Shown piece by piece: positions 1-6,759 of a stretch of DNA of 15,530 nt. The notes under the pieces were generated by a model. The model was not told where the DNA came from and ran no database searches. It worked only from the letters and a program-made list of their open reading frames with translations. The stretch comes from JALONO01 sp038209965 (GTDB lineage Bacteria > Bacteroidota > Bacteroidia > Cytophagales > Thermoflexibacteraceae): the NCBI GenBank assembly GCA_038209965.1, contig JBBQXF010000112.1, positions 1 through 15,530 on the forward strand, written 5' to 3'. The first letter of the stretch is position 1. Each line of letters begins with the position of its first letter. Both the position numbers and the translations under genes were made by a program.

Positions 1-1
1 T

Positions 2-127
2 TTCAAGAAGTACTTGCGCAAAATGGGCGTGAAAGATGCTTGGATCGTGGCTTACAAGGACAATCAGCGGGTAAACGTCAAAGATGTCCACCAAGGTAAA
101 GGTGGCGAAGACGCGCCGCAAGAGTAG
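2..127 (+). CDS. C-terminus of an SPOR-domain-like protein (5' truncated by the window edge)
   Basis: Only the last 41 residues are visible, read in the frame starting at base 2 and ending at TAG 125-127. The stretch KMGVKDAWIVAYKDNQRV looks like the last strand of a Bacteroidota SPOR domain, where a 'GyKDAfIVAYkdGkRI' ending is common; SPOR domains bind denuded peptidoglycan glycan. It is followed by a polar tail (about residues 29-41) ending APQE. The rest of the protein lies outside the window, so nothing can be said about its other domains or export signal. The gene faces the trpGD block and ends 21 bases before a strong hairpin terminator. The family call is recognition from a short stretch and remains uncertain; the reading frame and stop are clear. 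Confidence 0.65.
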   Translation, partial: FKKYLRKMGVKDAWIVAYKDNQRVNVKDVHQGKGGEDAPQE

Positions 128-147
128 TTGCCGCACCAACCGATTTT

Positions 148-180
148 AAAAAGGTCAAGTTCCGTCGAACTTGACCTTTT
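148..180. terminator. Bidirectional intrinsic terminator between convergent genes
   Basis: A perfect stem has arms AAAAGGTCAAGTTC (149-162) and GAACTTGACCTTTT (167-180) around a CGTC loop. The A and T runs at the two ends give a U-tract in either direction. It lies between the plus-strand SPOR-like gene (ends 127) and the minus-strand block ending at 211 or 469, so it can serve both. Confidence 0.85.
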
Positions 181-210
181 GGTTTTGGGCCAAATAGTTC
201 CCAATTGCGT

Positions 211-417
211 TTACTCGAAAGAATAGCCCAAGCCACCCGCTGTTTGGCCTTGGCGAAAAACAATGCGTCGGCCTTGCGCTTCCTCCACAATTTTGAGCAG
301 TTTGGCCAACCCAAAAGCCAAGTAGAACTTGCTCAATGGCTCGGCCAAGGGATACTGGGCGGTGTAATGAAGTTCCAATTCTTGGAATCTGATCAGATCA
401 TTGAGGAATGTTTGCAT
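211..417 (-). CDS. Possible small hypothetical protein downstream of trpD (68 aa)
   Basis: An ATG ORF of 68 residues begins 51 bases after the trpD stop, on the same strand, and ends just before the bidirectional terminator. An in-frame TGA lies upstream of the ATG, so it is not a longer gene with an alternative start. The protein starts MQTFLNDLIRFQELELHY, is rich in Leu, Glu and Ala in its first two thirds, and ends GGLGYSFE. I recognise no family, signal peptide or membrane span. Its position inside the presumed trpGD transcript is in its favour. Against it are its small size, the lack of a ribosome binding signal and an overlapping open frame on the other strand. It may equally be the untranslated 3' region of the trpGD mRNA. 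Confidence 0.35.
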   Translation of the reverse strand: MQTFLNDLIRFQELELHYTAQYPLAEPLSKFYLAFGLAKLLKIVEEAQGRRIVFRQGQTAGGLGYSFE

Positions 418-468
418 GGTAATGGTAAGTTGAACGATTCATTTAAATGCTGGTATTGGGCGGACAAA

Positions 469-1455
469 TCAGGCCAGTAGTTTTTGGAAGCTGGCCTTGG
501 CTTTGCCACTAAACAAAGAGTCTTCGGCGTTGGCCCTTGCTTCGGCCAGCGTCAAGTTGGGCTGGGCGGTTTTGAGGGCAAAAGCGGCATTGGTCAACAC
601 GACGGCATTTTGGGCGGATGTCCCCTCCCCTTTCAGCACTTTGGTAAACACTTGGGCGGCGGCTTGCACCGTGTCCCCGCCGTGCAGGTCGCTTTGGGCC
701 AAGGTGGGCAGGCCCAGATCGCCAGGCCCGAGCACCCGCTCCCCGCCGTTGTCAATCAATTTGAAATCCCCGGTCAATGAAATTTCGTCATACCCATCGA
801 GGGAATGCACTACGGTAAAATTTTTGGTAGTCTGTTGATATAAATAGCCGTAGAGCCGAGCTAGTTCCAAATTGAACACCCCCACAAACTGGTTGTCGGG
901 CCGGGCCGGGTTCACCATCGGCCCCAACATGTTAAAAAAGGTCTTGATTCCCAGCTCTTTGCGCACTGGGGCCACGTTTTTCATGGCCGGATGGAACAGC
1001 GGTGCATGGAGAAAGCAGATATTGGTCGTTTCCAGTTTTTTGATCAGTAGCCCGGTTTCGCTGGTAAATTGGTAACCGAAGTATTCCAGCATATTGGATG
1101 ATCCCGAAACTGAGGAAACGCCGTAATTGCCATGCTTGACCACTTTTTGCCCAGCCCCGGCTACCACAAAAGCCGTTAAGGTGCTGATATTGAAGGAGTC
1201 TTTGGAATCGCCACCCGTGCCGCACACATCGATGGTGGAATAGGCCGACACATCGAGCGGCACACACAGCTCCAGCATGGCATCCCGAAAGCCGGCCAAC
1301 TCCTCGACGGTGATGCTCCGCATCAAAAAAACCGTCATAAAAGAGGCCACTTGGCTGTTGTTGTATTTGCCCAACGCTAGGTTGATCAATACCTCTTTTG
1401 ATATTTCCTTGCTCAAGGTTTTGTATTCAAACAAGTGGTTCAGAATGTCTTTCAT
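469..1455 (-). CDS. trpD: Anthranilate phosphoribosyltransferase
   Basis: TrpD transfers the phosphoribosyl group of PRPP to anthranilate, the second step of tryptophan synthesis from chorismate, in the cytoplasm. The 328-residue product has the usual family length. It carries the PRPP-binding glycine loop CGTGGD (residues 78-83) followed by SFNIST, then KHGNYGVSS (107-115), the anthranilate-side stretch HPAMKNVAPVRKELGIK (155-171), FNMLGPMVNPA (174-184), and DGYDEIS (220-226), whose Asp-Glu pair is the family's metal-binding site. The common KHGNR reads KHGNY here. The start is the ATG at 1455, 24 bases after the trpG stop, so the two genes are almost certainly co-transcribed. No trpC, F, B or A follows, so the pathway is split in this genome. 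Confidence 0.95.
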   Translation of the reverse strand: MKDILNHLFEYKTLSKEISKEVLINLALGKYNNSQVASFMTVFLMRSITVEELAGFRDAMLELCVPLDVSAYSTIDVCGTGGDSKDSFNISTLTAFVVAGAGQKVVKHGNYGVSSVSGSSNMLEYFGYQFTSETGLLIKKLETTNICFLHAPLFHPAMKNVAPVRKELGIKTFFNMLGPMVNPARPDNQFVGVFNLELARLYGYLYQQTTKNFTVVHSLDGYDEISLTGDFKLIDNGGERVLGPGDLGLPTLAQSDLHGGDTVQAAAQVFTKVLKGEGTSAQNAVVLTNAAFALKTAQPNLTLAEARANAEDSLFSGKAKASFQKLLA

Positions 1456-1479
1456 AAAATGGGGATAGGGCGACTAGCC

Positions 1480-2043
1480 TTAATTCAACCAATTGGCAAC
1501 CAACTCTTTGCCATACTCAGTAATGTAGGATTCCGGGTGAAACTGCACGCCGTGCACTTGATAGGTGCGGTGGCGGAGGGCCATGATCACACCATCGGCG
1601 TCGGTGGCGGTCACTTGCAGGCTGGCCGGGAAACTGGCCCGATCCACTACCCACGAATGGTAACGGCAAGTGGCAAATTGCCGGGGCAAATGGGCAAACA
1701 ACGGATCTTGGGGCTCGGTGACCAGCGTGTCCGTGGCGATGCCGTGCACTACTTCGCCCAAATTGCGGAGCGTGCCCCCAAATGCCTCCCCGATGGCTTG
1801 GTGGCCCAAACACACGCCCAAGATCGGTTTGGTGGGAGCGTAGCGGCGGATCAGCTCGGGCATGATGCCTGCTTCGGCCGGTAGGCCCGGCCCCGGGGAC
1901 AGCAGAATGCGGTCAAATTCGGCCACTGCCTCCACCGTGATCTTGTCATTGCGGAACACTACCGGATCTTGGCCCAGTTCTTTGAGCAAATGGACCAAGT
2001 TATAAGTGAAAGAATCGTAATTGTCCAATACCAAAATTTTCAT
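1480..2043 (-). CDS. trpG: Glutamine amidotransferase component II of anthranilate synthase (TrpG/PabA type)
   Basis: This 187-residue class I glutamine amidotransferase frees ammonia from glutamine and passes it to TrpE (or PabB). The nucleophile sits in GVCLGHQAIGEAFGG (Cys78) and the other two triad residues in VQFHPES (His169, Glu171). The N-terminus MKILVLDNYDSFTYNLV and the SPGPG motif (49-53) are typical of TrpG/PabA. The start is taken at the ATG at 2043 because family members begin at MKILxxDNYDSF; an open extension to 2079 runs into a hairpin and is not credible. The partner trpE/pabB is not in the window. As in many bacteria, one subunit could serve both anthranilate and aminodeoxychorismate synthase, but adjacency to trpD favours the tryptophan role. 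Confidence 0.95.
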   Translation of the reverse strand: MKILVLDNYDSFTYNLVHLLKELGQDPVVFRNDKITVEAVAEFDRILLSPGPGLPAEAGIMPELIRRYAPTKPILGVCLGHQAIGEAFGGTLRNLGEVVHGIATDTLVTEPQDPLFAHLPRQFATCRYHSWVVDRASFPASLQVTATDADGVIMALRHRTYQVHGVQFHPESYITEYGKELVANWLN

Positions 2044-2077
2044 GCGCTTTTCAGTTAAATTGTGTCGGGACCAAAAC

Positions 2078-2114
2078 AAAAGCGGCTTACCTGATGAACA
2101 GGTAAGCCGCTTTT
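2078..2114. terminator. Strong hairpin between the outer-membrane protein gene and trpG (terminator, possibly attenuator)
   Basis: The arms AAAAGCGGCTTACCTG (2078-2093) and CAGGTAAGCCGCTTTT (2099-2114) pair perfectly over 16 bp around the loop ATGAA. Read on the minus strand, the stem is followed by CTTTTGTTTT, a good U-rich tail. It would end transcripts from the SDR and outer-membrane genes. It stands only 34 bases upstream of the trpG ATG, leaving little room for a separate trpGD promoter, so an attenuator role is possible. It has the same design as the terminator at 148-180. Confidence 0.8.
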
Positions 2115-2264
2115 GGTGGTGGGCAGTGATTTATCCAATAGCTTCCTGTTCGCCCGAGAAATCGAGTTGCCAGAACCAATAAAAGCCAAAAGAAGTAGTG
2201 CGCTGATCCATAAGTACGCAAAGGTTGACCGAAGTTTTGGAACCACCAAATTTTTTCAAATAAT

Positions 2265-2594
2265 TTAAAAGCGGCAGCCCAGCAAAAACTGGAAGGTTTG
2301 GAAGCCAAATCCTAGCTTCCTTGACTTCCTGCTGTCAATATAGTCCACCGTTCGGTTAAGTCGCGATTCAAAGAAAACCCCACCAAAAGGACGTTTGTAT
2401 TCCACTCCTATGCCACCAATAAATTCACTAGTCCCCATTTCAAATTTGGGCTCGCTGAAATGGGCCAACCGAAAACTGGGGCCGGCCAGTAGGTACGGAC
2501 TTGCCGTTTTTTTTGGACAAAAAACACCCTGTCCCCAAACAAAAAGTAAGGCAAACAAGCCAAAAATTCGGTCTTGTAAAAATGTGAACTGCAT
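2265..2594 (-). CDS. Short outer-membrane beta-barrel-like protein (PorT-family C-terminal strands)
   Basis: The 109-residue product starts MQFTFLQDRIFGLFALLFVW, which looks like a signal peptide, and ends QTFQFLLGCRF, with the terminal Phe usual for outer-membrane barrels. The middle, with YLLAGPSFRL, then FIGGIGVEYKRPFGGVFFESR and an NRTVDY-like turn, resembles the last four or so strands of the Bacteroidota outer-membrane barrel family PF13568. Complete members are usually near 200 residues, so the first half of the barrel seems absent. The ATG at 2594 is chosen because it places the hydrophobic segment at the N-terminus; a longer open frame to 2732 would overlap the SDR gene. It follows the SDR by 65 bases on the same strand. 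It is either a minimal barrel or a decayed gene. The family assignment is by eye. Confidence 0.6.
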   Translation of the reverse strand: MQFTFLQDRIFGLFALLFVWGQGVFCPKKTASPYLLAGPSFRLAHFSEPKFEMGTSEFIGGIGVEYKRPFGGVFFESRLNRTVDYIDSRKSRKLGFGFQTFQFLLGCRF

Positions 2595-2659
2595 GATACA
2601 TGGGTTTAAGCCCCAAATATCACCACCGAAACGATAAATGAAAAGCGTTGCACCCGTTA

Positions 2660-3448
2660 TTAGTGTGTTCGGGTGCGGCCGCCATCCACGGCCAAGCTCG
2701 TACCGTTTACATAAGCCGCCGCTGGGGTGCACCAGAACGCCGCCACTGCCGCTATCTCCTCGGCGGTGCCAAATCTCCCCGCTGGGATTTCGGCCAGCAT
2801 CCCCACCTCAATCTCGGCGGCTGACTTGCCCGCCTTGCTGGCCCGGCCCCCAATGAGCGAGGTCAACCGGCCGGTGGACGTATAACCGGGCAGAATGTTG
2901 TTTACCGTGATGCCAAACGGAGCCAGTTCCGTGGCCAATGTCTTGCCCCAACTGGCCACTGCGCCCCGGATGGTGTTGGATACACCCAAGCCCGGTATGG
3001 GTTCCTTGACACTGGTGGAGATGATATTGACAATTCGGCCATAACCAGCCGCTTTCATTTGGGGCACCAAAGCTTGCACCAATAGCTGGTTGCAAAGCAA
3101 ATGCTGGGCGAAGGCATTGCTAAACTCGATTAGCTGGGCATCGATCGCCTGCCCGCCGGGAGGGCCACCGGTATTGTTGATCAAAATATGGACTGGGCCG
3201 GCGCTGGCCACAAAACCGGCCAAAGCGGTTTCCAAGTTGGCCGGGTCGGCAAAATCGGCCACCAAGTAGCCATGCAGCTGGCCCGCTGGGGTGGGCAGTG
3301 TGGCTTGGGCCTCGCGAAGGGCGGTTTCGTTGCGGGCCAGCAACGTCACTTCGGCCCCGAGTGCGGCCAGTTCATGGGCAATGGCCCGGCCGATTCCTTG
3401 CGTACTCCCGCACACGAGGGCTTTTTTATGGGTCAAATCTAGGTTCAT
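2660..3448 (-). CDS. SDR-family protein lacking the catalytic Tyr-Lys pair
   Basis: The 262-residue product has the Rossmann fold of short-chain dehydrogenases. The nucleotide-binding loop is CGSTQGIGRAIA (13-24), the strand-4 motif is NNTGGP (91-96, for NNAG), followed by VNIISTS (140-146) and the C-terminal AYVNGTSLAVDGG. Ser144 aligns with the catalytic Ser of FabG. The YxxxK positions, 13 and 17 residues later, read Ser157 and Arg161 (GVSNTIRGAV). Proteins annotated as FabG-like with an 'SNxxR' in this place are known to me, so this is probably a family trait rather than decay. The substrate is unknown and classical SDR reduction is doubtful. The start is the ATG at 3448, which fits SDR alignment; the longer open frame upstream adds a His-run of low plausibility. 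The outer-membrane gene follows at 65 bases. Confidence 0.85.
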   Translation of the reverse strand: MNLDLTHKKALVCGSTQGIGRAIAHELAALGAEVTLLARNETALREAQATLPTPAGQLHGYLVADFADPANLETALAGFVASAGPVHILINNTGGPPGGQAIDAQLIEFSNAFAQHLLCNQLLVQALVPQMKAAGYGRIVNIISTSVKEPIPGLGVSNTIRGAVASWGKTLATELAPFGITVNNILPGYTSTGRLTSLIGGRASKAGKSAAEIEVGMLAEIPAGRFGTAEEIAAVAAFWCTPAAAYVNGTSLAVDGGRTRTH

Positions 3449-3912
3449 AAGTCGGTGATGGTGATGTTGGGCCACTTCAGGGGCCATTTCGGTTGGCAAG
3501 TTAACCTGCCTGTGGCAAATGGCCAAGGGCGGCCCCGTGGCACTCCCCGACAAGTACCGCGAAAATCACCTCAAATTGGCCTAGTTTTAAAATGAGTTTG
3601 GCAACTAAACGGGTTTGGCTAATTGGTTTTCAATAATTTAATTTTCTACTAGCTGGAGAATTGATTTTATTTGGGCAAGGCGATTGTGGCTTGCCGGAGC
3701 ACATTCCCTACTACTGGGTTTATCCGGGCAAACGCTACCATTTGCGCCCCAAGGCAGAACCGGATCGCCCGTAGAAAAATCATTAACTTTAGGTTGCTCA
3801 AGCCACCACCTTGGTAAAACGGGGTAAATTGCGATTTAACACCGCTTATCGACTGAACTTGCCAAAAGCCCAGCAGTGGCGGTATTTTCCCATAAACAAC
3901 CATTTACTTGAC
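3449..3912. other. 464-bp divergent intergenic region
   Basis: This gap separates the minus-strand SDR from the plus-strand IDO gene and must hold promoters for both. I find no convincing TAnnTTTG box on either strand. It contains repeat copy 1 at 3625-3676. From 3679 to 3774 the plus strand reads like degenerate coding sequence (IPYYWVYPGKRYHLRPK, then TAG), without a start codon of its own. No tRNA or small RNA gene is recognised. Confidence 0.6.
3625..3676 (+). repeat. Dispersed intergenic element, copy 1
   Basis: This 52-bp stretch matches 6893-6944 at 36 of 52 positions without gaps and resembles the minus-strand sequence at 14066-14119. It can form a small hairpin, AATTTTC (3640-3646) against GAGAATT (3656-3662), with one U.G wobble, and ends in ATTTGGGC. 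It lies 236 bases upstream of the IDO start. Confidence 0.5.
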
Positions 3913-5064
3913 ATGATTGAACTGAAAGATTATCAGATAAGCCCCGAAACGGGTTTTCTGCCCGACTGCCCGTTGACCGATCTGGCCGGCGAGAATGCTG
4001 CGTGGCAATTTGTCTTGCGCCAAACCCCGAAATTGCTCCTCACGGGCCGCTACGAAACATTTTTGCAAGCATTGTCGCCTTATTGGATCGATTCCTCGTC
4101 CACGGCCCATCTGGAACGCGATATGCGGGTGTTGGCCTATCTTACCCACGCCTACTTGTGGGGGAAAAAAGAAGTCACGACCACACTGCCGGCTTATTTG
4201 GCCCAGCCATTTGTGGCGGTAGCCGAAAAGTTGGGCCGCCCCGCCATTCTGTCCTACCCATCCTACTGCCTGTTCAATTGGCAGCGGATCGACGCGGCCC
4301 AGCCACCGCACATCGGCAATTTGCTCATGATCGACAACTTCTTGGGCGGGGCCGACGAAGATTGGTTCATCCTGATCCACGTGGAGATTGAGGCCAAGGC
4401 GGCGCGGGCCCTCCGAGCCATCCCGTCCCTGTTGCAAAATGCGCACGATCACGACCTCGCAGGCGTGGCCCACGGCCTGCGCGAAGTCGTGGCCAGTTTG
4501 CAGGACATCAACGCCACCATGAACCGGATGCCCGAATATTGCGACCCGTACATTTATTATACCCGCGTCCGGCCCTATATTTTCGGGACCAAAAACAACC
4601 CCGCCCTGCCCGATGGCCTCATATATGCGGGCTGTTTTGGCGGCGTGGCCCAGTTCTACCGGGGCGAAACCGGAGCCCAAAGTGCCATCGTGCCCACCAT
4701 CGACGGCCTGTTGGGCATCCAGCACGAAAACGATCCCCTGCGCGAGTACTTGCTCGAGATGCGCCAGTACATGGTGCAGGCGCACCGCCAGTTCATTGAA
4801 AAAGTAGAGGCCGACTCGGTGGTGCGGGCCGTGGTGCAGGCCCACCCGGGCGACGCCAGCCTCCAAGTGGCGTACCAGCAATGTTTTGACGAACTGCACC
4901 GCTTCCGATCCAAGCACTTGGAATATGCGGCCACCTACATTGCCCGGCAGGCCGCCCAGCACAACAACAGCACCGAAGTGGGCACGGGCGGCACGCCGTT
5001 CATGCGCTATTTGGCCAAACACCGCGACGAGACCAACATCGACGTGCAAATAGTATTGTCCTAG
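3913..5064 (+). CDS. Indoleamine 2,3-dioxygenase family protein (bacterial IDO)
   Basis: IDOs are cytoplasmic haem enzymes that cleave the indole ring of tryptophan to N-formylkynurenine, the first kynurenine-pathway step. The 383-residue product matches the family over its full length: HLERDMRVLAYL (66-77), LGRPAILSYPSYCLFNW (107-123), DEDWFILIHVEIEA (148-161), CDPYIYYTRVRPYIFG (210-225), FYRGETGAQSA (248-258), LREYLLEMRQYM (276-287) and STEVGTGGTPFMRYL (353-367). His335 in FRSKH aligns with the proximal haem ligand His346 of human IDO1, and Arg220 with human Arg231. Human Phe226/Phe227 correspond to Tyr215/Tyr216. The start is the ATG at 3913, giving the N-terminus MIELKDYQIS; the open extension to 3811 is non-conserved-looking leader. 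No formamidase, kynureninase or kynurenine monooxygenase gene is nearby. Substrate preference cannot be told from sequence. Confidence 0.92.
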   Translation: MIELKDYQISPETGFLPDCPLTDLAGENAAWQFVLRQTPKLLLTGRYETFLQALSPYWIDSSSTAHLERDMRVLAYLTHAYLWGKKEVTTTLPAYLAQPFVAVAEKLGRPAILSYPSYCLFNWQRIDAAQPPHIGNLLMIDNFLGGADEDWFILIHVEIEAKAARALRAIPSLLQNAHDHDLAGVAHGLREVVASLQDINATMNRMPEYCDPYIYYTRVRPYIFGTKNNPALPDGLIYAGCFGGVAQFYRGETGAQSAIVPTIDGLLGIQHENDPLREYLLEMRQYMVQAHRQFIEKVEADSVVRAVVQAHPGDASLQVAYQQCFDELHRFRSKHLEYAATYIARQAAQHNNSTEVGTGGTPFMRYLAKHRDETNIDVQIVLS

Positions 5065-5093
5065 GGTTTGCGCCGCCGCTCGCTGTCCCGCTC

Positions 5094-5339
5094 ATGACTG
5101 ATTGCCTGTTGCGTGCCCCGGCAAGTGGTAATGATCCGGCAGCTTTAGATGCGCCAGTGGCCGTGCCGGATTTGCCATCCCCACGGCCCCTTCTTAGCAA
5201 TGAGCCATTTCGCGGGGCCGCAGACCTGCCCAATCGGCCCGGGGGAAAGTCAGTGGGGGCCAGCACGAGGAAAAAGCGCAAGAAAGTTGCCGAGATTGGT
5301 GCATTTATGCCACAAAGTAGCCAACTTAGCGGAGACTAA
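5094..5339 (+). CDS. Possible small disordered protein between IDO and DUF2157 genes (81 aa)
   Basis: An ATG ORF begins 29 bases after the IDO stop and ends 40 bases before the DUF2157 start, on the same strand. The protein is rich in Pro, Ala, Gly and Ser, has a basic cluster STRKKRKKVAEIG near its C-terminus, and lacks any hydrophobic segment or recognisable domain. It looks intrinsically disordered. It fits well between two co-oriented genes, but no ribosome binding site or family supports it. The larger open frame that runs through this region into the DUF2157 gene uses a different reading frame. It may be chance coding potential in a G+C-rich spacer. Without it, the stretch 5065-5379 would be an empty 315-bp gap. 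Confidence 0.3.
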   Translation: MTDCLLRAPASGNDPAALDAPVAVPDLPSPRPLLSNEPFRGAADLPNRPGGKSVGASTRKKRKKVAEIGAFMPQSSQLSGD

Positions 5340-5379
5340 ACTTAGTAACACTTTTTTACCCATCCAACGCACCGTAACC

Positions 5380-6759
5380 ATGTGGCAACAACTGAAGGGA
5401 TCTTCGCGCTTCGGGCAAGAACTGGAAACTTGGGTGACCGAGGGGCTGATCACCACCGATCAGGCCGCTACTTTGAGCCGCCGCTATGAATTGGATCAAG
5501 AGCCCGCTTGGTACAAACAATCGGGCAATTTGCTGAAAGCCACGGCCCTGCTCATTTCGGCAATGGGTTTCTTTTTGCTCATTGGGGCCAACTGGGATCA
5601 TCTGCCCCGAGCGGTCAGGGTGCTGACTGGACTGCTCCCATTGGTAGCGGCCTACGGTTTCGCGATCCGGTGCATGTGGGACGATGACCAGCAAAAAGCC
5701 GAACTGGCCATGATCTTCGGCACGCTGGCTTTCGGGGCCAACATTGCCCTGCAAGCCCAGATTTTTCACATTTCGGCTTATTTTCCCGATGGCATTTTGT
5801 GGTGGATCATCGGGGCCATGCCCGTTATCTGGTTTTTTCGCAGCGCTTTCTTGCACGTCGTTTTCCAAGCCCTCTTCATCGGTTGGCTGGGCATACAAAA
5901 CACCTACTATCAATTTTCATGGTGGTCGCCCTTACTCATGGCCGGATTCGCCTATCTACTATACATAAAACCCAACGCTTTTGGCCTTTTGCTCATGTTG
6001 GGCAGTTTTTATATGTTCATTGTCAACGGGATAATTGCCGCTGAGCAAGCGCACTTGGCCACTGAATATGTGTGGTCGCTGTTGCCGGCTTTCTGGCTCG
6101 TCTATGGCTTGCTGTTCTTGGTCTTGTTTGGGTATGTGCACCACCAGTACAGCGAGCGGGTGAACCGTTGGCTCCCTTGGTTGATGCAAGTTGGGCTGGC
6201 CTCCCTCTTCTACTCCCAGACTTTTTTCGATTTGGTCAGGGAAATATTCAATCAGTCTGCCGTGGGAGGCATCCCCATCAGCCTGTGGGTCATGGCTGTG
6301 ATCGCGGTCGGCCTTTACCTGAACCGGCCCAAAACTGCCACCATGAACCTTAATTTCGGGATCATGTTTTTCTTGCTCCTTCCCGCCCTCTTGGTCTTGA
6401 CACTGGACACCGCATTGGCCACGGCACAGAATACCGGCTTAATCAGCCCAGGGATATTTTACCAGCAAACCAGGGAAATGGCCAAAGTCTATGAATGGGT
6501 GGCCAATGTGTTGTTCATTGCCTTTGCGGTCTGGAAAGTTTGGTACGGCACGCACACCCGCCAGAAAGATATTTTCATGACCGGAATTTTCTGGCTCGTG
6601 GTCTGGGTGTTGGGGCGCTACATGGTGTTAGTGGGCGATTATTTGACCACCGGCCTCATTTTTATCGGCTTTGGGATCGGGCTGTATTTTGTCAACAAAC
6701 TGTGGGACAGTCGGCTCAGGGAAGGATCGCCGGCCGGTAAATCTATTAACCAAGAATAA
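5380..6759 (+). CDS. DUF2157 family multi-pass membrane protein
   Basis: The 459-residue product begins with a soluble segment (about 1-45) containing WVTEGLITTDQAATLSRRYE, the usual N-terminal pattern of DUF2157, followed by LLISAMGFFLLIGANWDHLP (57-76), the family's first membrane segment and its characteristic 'aNWd.lP' turn. About a dozen hydrophobic segments follow, to about residue 440, with a short polar C-tail. The function of the family is unknown; the topology suggests an inner-membrane protein with no visible transporter or enzyme motif. The start is the ATG at 5380, because DUF2157 proteins begin shortly before the helix-turn segment and the longer open frame upstream (from 5149) has non-membrane, low-quality sequence. 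It is co-oriented with IDO and the 81-residue ORF and could share their transcript. Confidence 0.85.
   Translation: MWQQLKGSSRFGQELETWVTEGLITTDQAATLSRRYELDQEPAWYKQSGNLLKATALLISAMGFFLLIGANWDHLPRAVRVLTGLLPLVAAYGFAIRCMWDDDQQKAELAMIFGTLAFGANIALQAQIFHISAYFPDGILWWIIGAMPVIWFFRSAFLHVVFQALFIGWLGIQNTYYQFSWWSPLLMAGFAYLLYIKPNAFGLLLMLGSFYMFIVNGIIAAEQAHLATEYVWSLLPAFWLVYGLLFLVLFGYVHHQYSERVNRWLPWLMQVGLASLFYSQTFFDLVREIFNQSAVGGIPISLWVMAVIAVGLYLNRPKTATMNLNFGIMFFLLLPALLVLTLDTALATAQNTGLISPGIFYQQTREMAKVYEWVANVLFIAFAVWKVWYGTHTRQKDIFMTGIFWLVVWVLGRYMVLVGDYLTTGLIFIGFGIGLYFVNKLWDSRLREGSPAGKSINQE

Noticed and set aside
205..480. A 91-residue plus-strand frame opposite the trpD end and the 68-residue ORF
   Set aside because: No family, crosses the end of trpD, and lies downstream of the terminator of the only plus-strand gene nearby.
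2087..2308. A Trp-containing minus-strand frame as a trp leader peptide
   Set aside because: At 73 codons it is far longer than typical leader peptides, overlaps the end of the outer-membrane gene and ends inside the hairpin. Kept only as a side remark to the attenuator question.
3449..3553. N-terminal extension of the SDR protein with a His run
   Set aside because: SDR proteins begin a few residues before the first beta strand; the ATG at 3448 fits this, and the extension reads as leader sequence.
3667..3903. A 78-residue minus-strand ORF in the SDR-IDO gap
   Set aside because: No recognisable domain, no supporting start signal, and it runs across the presumed IDO promoter region and next to the repeat.
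3904..5049. A 381-residue open frame antisense to the IDO gene
   Set aside because: It is a mirror frame of a strongly recognised IDO gene. Its translation is low-complexity (repeated Gly, Val, His) with no family resemblance.
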